Shown here piece by piece: positions 33,442-41,208 of a stretch of DNA of 41,208 nt. The translations under genes were made by a program, and so were the position numbers. This DNA comes from Paramacrobiotus richtersi (Eukaryota > Tardigrada > Eutardigrada > Parachela > Macrobiotidae): the NCBI GenBank assembly GCA_034698045.1, contig JAQGAU010000101.1, positions 1 through 41,208 on the forward strand, given 5' to 3'. Under the pieces are notes generated by a model. That model saw only the letters and a list, made by a program, of their open reading frames with translations, did no database searches and was not told the origin of the DNA. Every line of letters starts with the position of its first letter. Positions within the stretch are counted from its first letter, which is position 1.

Positions 33442-35390
33442 CTATCCTTGTATCATTTGGTCAATACGTTCTGTCCACTAGCATTCGAAACGATGTGGCT
33501 GGGGGTCCGGAGCACAACGGTTGATGTCGGGTTTGGTCAGAGCGATGAAGCGGGCGAACACCTTGGCGGTCAGTTCCCCCATTCGCTAATTTGGACGAGA
33601 TCTGTTTTCCGAAATTCAATCGTCTCGAGCAAAAAATGTTCTGTATGCTGAAACATAGTCTACCTTATCCTGTTCTTTCTTTTGGCTAGTGATTGATGTT
33701 CTTCTGCTTACAGGTACAGACTCGGTTTTTAAGCTGTTGTATCCTATTGTTAATACATATTTATGGTGCACTGTGTGGTATCGTCGATAATTACGTATTG
33801 CTGAGCGGGGTGTTTTCCTACATATACAAAAAGTACGAGTACATATCTGTACATATGTACATGCGTCATGAGACTTGCATCATTACTGGAGTAAAACGGT
33901 TTTTCACGTGTCTTTTTATGCGCATGCAACTTTTAAAAGCAACCGACTGTCAGACAATAACAATACAAAGCACTCAAGTCGCGGTCAGCAAATGTGTGGT
34001 TTTATCGGACCCAGATCTATGTTAACACTGGCAAAAGCCCAAAGAGCCGATGTGGTACTGGTCAACACATGCAACGAAAACCCTGTCATGTGAGGGTTAC
34101 TCGCTAGAATCATCTGTGAATTGCCACCCATCTCTCCGAAACTTGAAGCTTGATTTTCTGCACAATGTCCGAAGCCGCATGCAATACCAGTAAAATCATT
34201 AACCGTTAAGCCATAGCCTGCCATGTTACACCGCGGTAATTTTCACAAATCGACGATTATGGAACTGGCATACTACGAAAGCACTTACTAGGTTAGAATA
34301 AAAAAAAACTTTAAAAATCCCACCAAACTTTTGAAATTCAAGGCACTTCAAGAGCTGTGTGTGACCTCTTTCTCTCATTCGTCACTACCCCACATCAGAA
34401 TATTGTAATCACAATAAATCTCCCATGTTTTCAACGTGAATGCAGGTGAAGTGTTTACTGTCACCTGCTATTGCTATTCCCGGGAATTCCAGATATTATA
34501 AGCAGTTTAAAAATTTACAGGAAAATTGAGCTTCCTTGAAATCTCCCGCTGCTCCTATGGGTTCACCGAAGTAAGAGTCTCTACGTAGGGGAAAACCTCT
34601 TAACTGGATCAACCCAAAGCTGTGACAAGGGGATGTGACTGCATGAGTCTGAATCGCTTTCTGTACTTGACAAAAGGGGTCTTCCTGTGGCTTATTTGAC
34701 TGACTAACAAGCTTCAAACAGGACATTGCGGACTAGCGCACTTCTGTATACCCGAGCGCTTTATTACTTCCATTAGTAAAAAAACGAAGCGCCCGGTGTG
34801 GATGGTACGTAGTTTATCGCGACGTTAACGCGACGTTAACGTTATAATTAACTCGAAACCGATATTCGAAACCCGGATTGAAATCTTGCTGAAACGTGGC
34901 ACGATTAGTTTGCATATTGCAAAATATTTTCCAGCAACCGGTCAGCATCCCAATCAGCCGGCAGCCGAAAATAAATGGAACCAGATGGTTAGATTCGCTT
35001 CGCTATTGCGTCCTCCCAGGCACGTTGTTTACTTCCATGCAGCAGTCGTGACGGATATAAACTTAGCTTGTGGGCATCTTGTCCATTAATTTAATTATTT
35101 ATCACAAATTACGCAAAAGAACTCACATAGGAGATATTATGCAACATATTTTATGACATTAACACGGTCGTATTAGCCAAAGCACCCAGAATCCATGCAC
35201 GCGTTCCCAGCTTATGATGCACTGACATGTTTATAGTTGGGTTTCTGAGGTGCGATATCTGCAAAGTGCAACAATATTAGAAACCTTTCACTTCTCTGAC
35301 ATTGACCACGCACATAGAACGTGACTTCCGCAACTGCTGCTGAGATTTACAAGGAATATTTCATAAAATCTGCTTTTGTCCAGACAGTTC
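33442..35390. other. Intergenic region between array members 4 and 5
   Basis: No gene or RNA recognised. A two-unit tandem repeat lies at 34818-34839. Open frames at 33693-34025 and 34496-34726 (minus strand) have no family resemblance. Confidence 0.4.
34818..34839 (+). repeat. Two tandem copies of an 11-base unit
   Basis: CGCGACGTTAA is repeated exactly twice, head to tail. Confidence 0.75.
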
Positions 35391-35678
35391 ATGACATCCG
35401 TAATGATGAACACCGCCATGGCAGTCAACTTTACTGATTCAAACTCCACAGGCTTTGTACAAAACTTCACCTATCTACAGTGGCTTATGGCTGTTTCCTG
35501 TTTGTTCTCCGTGATCGGCAACGCGATACTGCTCTATCTGTACTACCGGACCCGCAACGCCCTGACGCCCTTTAGCATCTACGTGATACATCTTCTCTTA
35601 GCCAACCTAACAACCGCATTGTGCCAACAAAACCCGTTCCTCCTCGGACTAAAAGATTTCCTACCGCAAAACATCTGG

Positions 35679-35682
35679 CCGG
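35679..35682 (+). repeat. Target site duplication, left copy
   Basis: CCGG directly before the element; it matches 37034-37037. Confidence 0.85.
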
Positions 35683-35875
35683 TGTGACGGGGAACGAGCA
35701 CACGGGCGTATAGCAAGATCTTTATGATGACCACAACATCCGACTGGTCCGACTGGCCAGAGGATACACGCTCAGAGCGCTTTTATAGTGCAAGAACAGG
35801 GAATGCCGTGAGGGGTGGATACCACATACAAGGGTGACCATACACGTGTGGGAAGGGGATGGACTTCCCTTCACA
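35683..35875 (-). repeat. 3' LTR of the TRIM-like element (element orientation)
   Basis: Second 193-base copy. It follows the purine tract on the minus strand and abuts the CCGG target site in receptor member 5. Confidence 0.92.
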
Positions 35876-35888
35876 CTTCCCCTTTCTC
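35876..35888 (-). other. Polypurine tract of the TRIM-like element
   Basis: GAGAAAGGGGAAG on the minus strand lies directly before the 3' LTR. This and the TATA box fix the element's orientation as minus. Confidence 0.75.
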
Positions 35889-36037
35889 AAACGGAAAAAC
35901 GCAGTTTTTTCGAAACAGCAACAAGTGAAAGAAACGACAGATCATGTGGAAAGCAGTCAGTTGGCGAACGAAAGAACTTCAGAGAGACACAAATAGTTAC
36001 GTCAAAAGCACAAATTAATAGGAATACTGTAGTCATT

Positions 36038-36427
36038 ATGGGGGCAATCACTCCTTCTATCCGGAAATATGGCCATAAGCAGTTTCACTCAGATTGGGAA
36101 CAAGGCATGCAAGGTCATCAGCATCAGTCTTGGCCATTAGCATTTCCACTGTGCCGCCCTCACAATAGAAACGGACTGCGCTTCTGGATGCCGGTAACCA
36201 ATAAAAGCATAAAAGGAAATAGCCATATTGTTGTCCAGAAACAGCGAAAGCACATAGGTGTTTACACAGCTAATTGGTCGGGCCAGTACATATTGTTACC
36301 ATCTGGTTCACATGGTTGGAAGTGTATGGTCAAATTGGTGGACAATGCAGGTCACTGCAGGTTAACTCGCCAGCTTTGTGCTGTTATAACTTCGAATGTC
36401 CAGGTTATGGGCATGATTCCATCGTGA
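36038..36427 (+). other. Long open frame antisense to the TRIM-like element
   Basis: A plus-strand frame is open from 35834 in the LTR to 36427; the first ATG at 36038 gives 129 residues, rich in His, Gln and Asn, with no recognised domain. It runs against the element's own direction. It may be a remnant of captured sequence or chance. Confidence 0.2.
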
Positions 36428-36820
36428 TTTCATACATCCCAGTTTATCAGAATTTCGCATGCTGATCCAAAAAAACGACTTCCAAAACCACGAAGAATAA
36501 GCGCGGCCCTTTTCTCGGCATAACGCGCAGCGTGCCCTTACATAGGCAATACACGCAACATCCCATAAATACGAGTCACGAAAACGTTTCGTTGAAGTTC
36601 ACAATTTAAAATTCAAATATACTAAACAGTACAGAACTCACGGAATCTGGCCTGAGAGGTTGGCAAAAACTGTTCGTAAATGCTGGCAAATACATTATCA
36701 AGATGGAATCCGTACAATGACAAAAACTGAGAAACGTTGTGCACTCGTCCCCTGTCAGTATAAAAAATAAAGCCTTGTGGTGTATCGGCTATCACTTGGT
36801 CCGAGGTCACGCGAACTCGA

Positions 36821-36838
36821 TCTCGGTAAGCGACTCCA
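36821..36838 (-). other. Primer-binding-site candidate
   Basis: On the minus strand, two bases after the LTR, the sequence is TGGAGTCGCTTACCGAGA. It starts with the TGG that pairs with tRNA 3' CCA. I cannot name the tRNA; the TGGAG start would pair with a tRNA having U73. Confidence 0.5.
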
Positions 36839-36840
36839 AG

Positions 36841-37033
36841 TGTGACGGGGAACGAGCACACGGGCGTATAGCAAGATCTTTATGATGACCACAACATCCG
36901 ACTGGTCCGACTGGCCAGAGGATACACGCTCAGAGCGCTTTTATAGTGCAAGAACAGGGAATGCCGTGAGGGGTGGATACCACATACAAGGGTGACCATA
37001 CACGTGTGGGAAGGGGATGGACTTCCCTTCACA
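36841..37033 (-). repeat. 5' LTR of the TRIM-like element (element orientation)
   Basis: 193 bases starting TGTGAAGGG and ending CCCGTCACA on the minus strand. It matches the repeat at 35683-35875 base for base by eye. Confidence 0.92.
36939..36945 (-). promoter_or_regulatory. TATA box in the 5' LTR
   Basis: The minus strand reads CACTATAAAAGCGC, a strong TATA element in the LTR that would drive element transcription. The same box is at 35781-35787 in the other LTR and would there read outward, antisense to the broken receptor. Confidence 0.6.
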
Positions 37034-37037
37034 CCGG
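37034..37037 (+). repeat. Target site duplication, right copy
   Basis: CCGG directly after the element. Counting only one copy restores the receptor reading frame exactly. Confidence 0.85.
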
Positions 37038-37744
37038 GATTCTGCACATTCTACCGTTTCGCGTCCAGTGCTACCTCCCCGTTAGTTCCCTTATCGCACA
37101 TGAGCATCGCTCTTAACCGGATCTGGGCGGCTGCTTGGCCGATTTCCTATCGAGCCTGCCATACAATGAAATTTGCCATCATTATCAATGTTTGCAGTTG
37201 GGTTTTGGTGCAGATATACGCTGTATCAGTCAATACCATTGATGCGGTTTTGTATCTGGAATTATTGGATAATATCAACTGTGCGTACAGTGGAATATCA
37301 CCCTTTTCTCGGCAGTGGTTGCCCGTTTCTAACACAGTATTCTACATTATTCCGGAGATTGTCATTCTAGCCAGTTATCCATACTTCATTGTTAAGCGGC
37401 AACAAACCAAAGTAACTCCAGTTTCCCGGATTTCAGCGGCCAGTAAACAAGCTTCTCTGCATACAGCAACAGTTGCCCGTGAGCTGACTGTGCGACCGTA
37501 TGCTGCAGAGTTGGGACGCTTTTCCGTTTCGTTCGCTTTACTCTCGCTAATGACGATTAGCATTGCCGTTTGTTGGACACCGATGAACCTGTACTACTCG
37601 GCTTCGCCCTACTTGGACAATATTCAGTTTTTGCAGGTCTGTCGGATTATGAAACTTGTGCATGCGTCACTTGATCCTGTCATATTCGGAGCTGCGGTAC
37701 CGGAGCTCAAGGCGGAATTTTTCAGAAGGCTAAGGTCATTTTAA

Positions 37745-38494
37745 AAACCCAGTGTAATCTCAAAGGTGTGCTGCTGTTATTTGCCAGTGGATTTCTTATT
37801 TTGCTAAACTACGTATATGTACATTACTGACCATTTCACCTGTTTACTTAGAATTGAGAATAGAGGTATAATAATCGTCAAGGCTGTGCGCAGGCAATTT
37901 CTATATTTTATTTTATTTTTTATTTATAATTTTATCTATTTCTTTATTTCTTTATTTTTTATTTTTTTTATATTATTGTATTTTTATTTCTAATATCAAT
38001 CTTTATTTGCATAAATTCAGTGCCAGTCGTCCCATTTTTACAAGATAATGACGGGGAAGCAAAAAAATGCAGCATGTTATTTCCACGTGCAGAAGACCGT
38101 GAGGTGGAGTTTTTGCTTCTATTTGGATTTATAAGCAGGTGGCTTCCTCGAGCGCAGACTTTGCAGACGTACAAACATGGAGACTTACGCCCCCTCGCAG
38201 GATGTGATCGCATAAACAAGAATGACAAACGCTAAACATATACCAGAAACGAAATGGCGAGTATCGATTGCCCATTATCTAACGCTTATTTATGTCAACA
38301 CAGTATATTGTATTTATGCATAATGCTGTTTGCCTACACTCGGGAGATTCCCTGCTTATGCACACATACAATTTCCTGCCACTTATTTCACCTTAAAAAC
38401 ATTTTACGGACTACTTCACGTGCAGTTTACAGTTTGTTAAGAAAGCCAGCGCTAACTTCCAGTCTTCTACCGTACATTATTACAAAAAATCGTC
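37745..38494. other. Intergenic region with low-complexity stretch
   Basis: It separates the receptor array from the gustatory-receptor-like gene. The central part is almost pure T and A. No gene recognised; a frame at 38254-38676 overlaps the next gene out of phase and is a shadow. Confidence 0.5.
37898..38008 (+). repeat. T-rich low-complexity tract
   Basis: About 110 bases of TTTAT/TTTCT-like sequence with very few G. Confidence 0.9.
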
Positions 38495-40256
38495 ATGATT
38501 ACCAAAGCATGGCAAACCGTAATTTTACGTGCGCAGAACACCTTCTGGTTTTGTGCAATGCACGCCACTGGGTATTGTTGTTATCAGTTACCCGGGCAAA
38601 CAAAGATTATACAAATCTCTTTAGGATTCCTGGTGATTACGTACATTTTGGCGCAGTTCATTGCCGTTTTTTCTGAGCAGTACGAGCGCCCATTAACGCA
38701 TGCTAGCACTTCCGGGATGCTGTTAGCATGTCCAACCTACATCGTGCCCTTTACGCGGCTATTCACGGCTCTTCAAATGCTGGTTTTGGAAAAGAACTTG
38801 CCAAGTGTGGTGAGAAGTTTTATCAATTCAGCTGGACAAAAATTCACCATTTTCTATTCACTTTTTGTCATCGCCTTTGGTATTCTGCTGACGAGTAATC
38901 CCATCTATCTTCTTGTACCAGGTGGTAATTCGTTTTATGGACTATTTAGGGGAGACCCAGCGACTTTTTTCGAACTGCCTGATAACTATCATTTCATTGC
39001 GAAATACGCAAGAGAACTGTTTATCGGTCGGCACATACTTGCAGCGGTCAGTTTAGCTGGAATACAATGCGTTCATTGCTTCTTAATTCATATATCGATA
39101 CAACTGGGAATGGGATGTCAGGCTCTCAGGAAAGAGATACGCTTTCAAAAGAAATGGACTCTTCCAGAATTTCAGAAGCAATTGGATGATTATGCGCAAC
39201 TAAACGGGCTTATCGGTGCGGTAAACGAACATTTTTCCTGGATAGCGTTGATGATTTTTCTCGAGGATACCTTCTATTTTATGCGCTTATCTGAAGTTAT
39301 GTGTGAAGACTTATCGGAAGGAATCTCTCTTGAAGCAGCGCAGTTCGTTGACTTAGCAGTTATTTCTGGGATGTTAGTCGCGCATATCACCTCACTTGTT
39401 TTTGTAACAGAACAGGTACGTAAAGTATACTGATAAGCCCGTGTCTTGATTCCCGGTACGATGTTGCTGATTCCAGAAGGAACAACTGCTTCTTTCGTTA
39501 AAGTACCCTCTGGTGGCGCATAACATACCGGAAGAACACTGTAGAACAGCACAGATCCACTTGGACCAGTTGGAAGCATGAAACAGCCAGATGACCATCG
39601 GAGGCATTACAATGTGTAGAGAAACTGCTACCACGGTGCGCGATCGTACCTTTACATATGGTTTACTCATTTATATTATTGACTTTGCAGTGTCTCAGTG
39701 TGTGGTGTATCTTTGGGCCTTTGCAGTTTGCCGGTACATTATTTGGGTACGTCTTGCTGTCTGCCCAAATCAACGATAAACCTCAAGCCACTTTTGATCG
39801 CAACGCAACCACTGATGCAGTTGTCGATCTCCTTTTGTCCCGGCTGCAGAGCAATTTTACTGGCTGAAGAATGTTCAAGTAGAACATCAGAATGATTATG
39901 CCCGCGCGAGCACTTAGATTACGAAAACGCTTCGTATTGGCGAAAACTGCTAGTTTTTGCTTTATGGCTATTACCACAGATATTGTACAGACTTTTGATG
40001 CCTTCATCGTGTATCACGGTAAATCCTTCCTTTGTTTAGTAGCTTTCGTCAGTCTTCTTCCTTCAGTTATATTTTCAATAATTCGTAAAAATATTCCTTG
40101 CAAGTCTTTCAAATGATGCGTTTCAGTTACATAAGAGAACCCGCTGTTTTTTAATTTTATGCAGAACAGTCGCGTCTGAAGGTTACAATCCCTGCTAAAT
40201 CACAAATCTTAACTGCCATTGTGTTCGGTATCATTCGAACTCACAAGGGACGCTAG
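38495..40256 (+). CDS. Gustatory-receptor-like multi-span membrane protein (exon 1 firm, 3' exons tentative)
   Basis: Exon 1 (38495-39415) is open for 307 codons from ATG and has at least five hydrophobic spans. The segment LDDYAQLNGLIGAVNEHFSW before a span recalls the intracellular stretch before TM5 in arthropod-type gustatory receptors (7tm_7). Model with closing phases: exons 38495-39415, 39691-39746 (donor GTACGT), 39891-40018 and 40165-40256, 398 aa, the usual length. It puts a TM7-like stretch (TTDIVQTFDAFI) in exon 3. However, the sequence skipped after 39746 also looks coding in the phase-0 frame (SAQINDKPQATFDR...LLLSRL) and runs to a stop at 39867, giving a 365-aa protein without TM7. 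Which is right, or whether the gene is damaged there, cannot be settled here. If real, it is a ligand-gated channel or chemoreceptor of the plasma membrane (family knowledge). Confidence 0.5.
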
Positions 40257-41097
40257 GAACAGGCCAGGAGCCGATTCCCGGTTTGACTATTTCTTATTAA
40301 ACCCTTCCCAGAACAAGTTCTTTTAAGCCTGTTCTTATCGGCGGAACTGACTGTTCGCCTGGTCAACGATTTAACATTTCTACATATATGGTGGCGGATG
40401 CAAGGAAGGAAGGGCATCAAAAAGGGAATTTGGCATTGTTTGACAAGCACAAGCTGATTTGGTTGATGTTGCTGCCTGTTGACCGGATGGTTTATTACCA
40501 AGACCATCGGATCGAACTAGGCCAACTAATGGCTCCGGGATCAATATGCGCCATTTGTGACGCTCATTCGATACTTCACTATTTTCTGTGCGCATTCAAC
40601 AGAAATCGTGGCCTTTATCCAGGACGATAATTTTACTGGGAATATAGATAGTAGCAGGATAATGTCGCACCAATCCATCTGTCTACATCGTGGTTTATTT
40701 TTGTACTGCCGACAGGCGAGAACAGTATATGGCAATAACTGCATTTTTAGGGTGATGTGCTGTGCATACAAATTAATATAGGTCAGTGTTACAACAATGT
40801 GTCGAACGTAACAAACTAGACTGGTTGATGGTTAGACTTTTAATCCATACTAAACCAGCAGCGACTTTCACTAGCAGAATTGCGTCCCTTATACAGCGGT
40901 AACATCAAGAGAACATCAGGAATGATAACAGACTAAAAAGTCCCACGGGAACAGGTTAGAACAAAGAAGGGAATATTCTGTGATATGGGAAAATATGATA
41001 GGAATGTAAACATAGGGTCATTTCCCATGAACCCTTTTAGGGGACAGTAACCTTGAAATCATGACTCATACAAGGTACTAATTGTGATATTGTAACA
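40257..41097. other. Right-hand stretch without a recognised gene
   Basis: Short overlapping open frames only. No family resemblance, RNA gene or repeat recognised. Confidence 0.4.
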
Positions 41098-41208
41098 TCA
41101 GATCAACGCGCGGGAGCTCTCGCGCGTTGTGTAAAGGCAACGCCATACTCGAAAAGAACCTCGGAAGCACGAGCACCGTGACCATTCAGACCAGCGTGCG
41201 ACTCGCGA
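41098..41208 (-). CDS. Possible thrombospondin-type-1-like exon, partial at the window edge
   Basis: The minus strand is open from the window edge to a stop at 41098 and reads RWSEWSRCSCFRGS near its start. WSxWSxCS is the opening of thrombospondin type 1 repeats, but the following CG-x-G and Arg ladder are poor. It may be the last exon of a secreted or surface protein entering from the right, or a chance match. Confidence is low because only 37 codons are visible. Confidence 0.2.
   Translation of the reverse strand, partial: SRVARWSEWSRCSCFRGSFRVWRCLYTTRESSRALI
41104..41129. repeat. GC-rich perfect hairpin
   Basis: The arms CAACGCGCG and CGCGCGTTG pair perfectly around an 8-base centre (GGAGCTCT). 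It overlaps the tentative minus-strand exon. No T run follows, so no terminator is implied. Confidence 0.6.

Larger units (their letters stand above)
35683..37033 (-). mobile_element. TRIM-like non-autonomous LTR retroelement
   Basis: Two 193-base direct repeats, identical by eye, bound 965 internal bases. The LTR ends are TGTGA...TCACA. A 4-base duplication CCGG flanks the element. On the minus strand all parts are in order: LTR with TATAAAA, a primer-binding-like site starting TGG two bases after the LTR, an internal region, a purine tract, and the second LTR. No gag or pol reading is visible on the element's strand, so it must depend on proteins from another element. Size and LTR length fit terminal-repeat retrotransposons in miniature. 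Identical LTRs mean a very recent insertion. Confidence 0.9.
35391..37744 (+). pseudogene. Orphan rhodopsin-like GPCR, array member 5 (subfamily A), split by an LTR element
   Basis: The 5' part (35391-35682) encodes the N-terminus, TM1 and TM2, ending NIWPG-like in extracellular loop 1. The 3' part (37038-37744) encodes TM3 to TM7. Between them lies a 1351-base LTR element with a CCGG target duplication. Leaving out the element and one CCGG makes the frame continuous, 332 aa, the size of member 1, with no other lesion, so the insertion is the only break. Marks: Asn2.50 (HLLLANLT), NRI in place of DRY, VCWTP, and LDPVIF with Asp7.49. Starts are possible at 35391, 35403, 35406 and 35418; the last has the best context (CCGCCATGG). 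As it stands, translation stops just inside the element. Removal by splicing is not expected because the ends show no splice sites. Confidence 0.9.

Noticed and set aside
36622-36861. 79-codon minus-strand frame as gag of the LTR element
   Set aside because: It has no ATG near its start, begins inside the LTR and shows no gag or zinc-knuckle motif.
35683-37033. Insert in receptor 5 as an intron
   Set aside because: Its ends are LTRs with a CCGG duplication and not GT-AG splice sites; the paralogues are intronless.
1-41208. CRISPR arrays, operons, bacterial-type terminators or rRNA
   Set aside because: The DNA is animal, with spliced genes; no regularly spaced repeats or rRNA-like sequence were seen.

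Overview
The window is animal (eukaryotic) DNA: genes have many GT-AG introns of about 50-2500 bases, and the protein families are metazoan receptors. A small-genome ecdysozoan is likely. A tardigrade is my best guess, but I reach it by impression and cannot prove it from the sequence. All exon models below were built by hand from splice signals, reading phase and family conservation.

Layout. (1) Positions 1-789, plus strand: the last three exons of an unrecognised gene. (2) 3838-9330, minus strand: a six-exon neuropeptide GPCR of the thyrotropin-releasing-hormone receptor (TRHR) type, 487 aa. (3) 11871-17835, plus strand: a 24-exon receptor guanylyl cyclase, 1097 aa, with every expected domain in order, but with two catalytic residues of the cyclase domain replaced. 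(4) 19681-37744, plus strand: an array of five intronless rhodopsin-like receptors of two subfamilies alternating A-B-A-B-A. Three are intact. One carries a 2-base insertion. One is split by a 1351-base LTR element with identical 193-base LTRs and a 4-base target duplication. (5) 38495-40256, plus strand: a multi-membrane-span protein resembling arthropod-type gustatory receptors, whose 3' exons are uncertain. (6) A possible exon fragment at the right edge.

The stretch between the array receptors is not unique: a block of 1 kb or more is present in three diverged copies (about 21540-22400, 23455-24725 and 31040-32030). Two of these lead directly into the B-subfamily receptors, so the array grew by duplication of large segments. 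Copy 2 carries about 745 extra bases that include a tRNA-like (SINE-head-like) sequence.

Taken together, the window is a receptor-rich, probably sensory or neuroendocrine neighbourhood with active gene birth and loss. The most unusual points are: the receptor family has Asn at 2.50 and Asp or Glu at 7.49, the mirror image of normal class A receptors; a very young TRIM-like retroelement broke one member; and the receptor cyclase keeps its metal and guanine residues but not the transition-state Asn/Arg pair.
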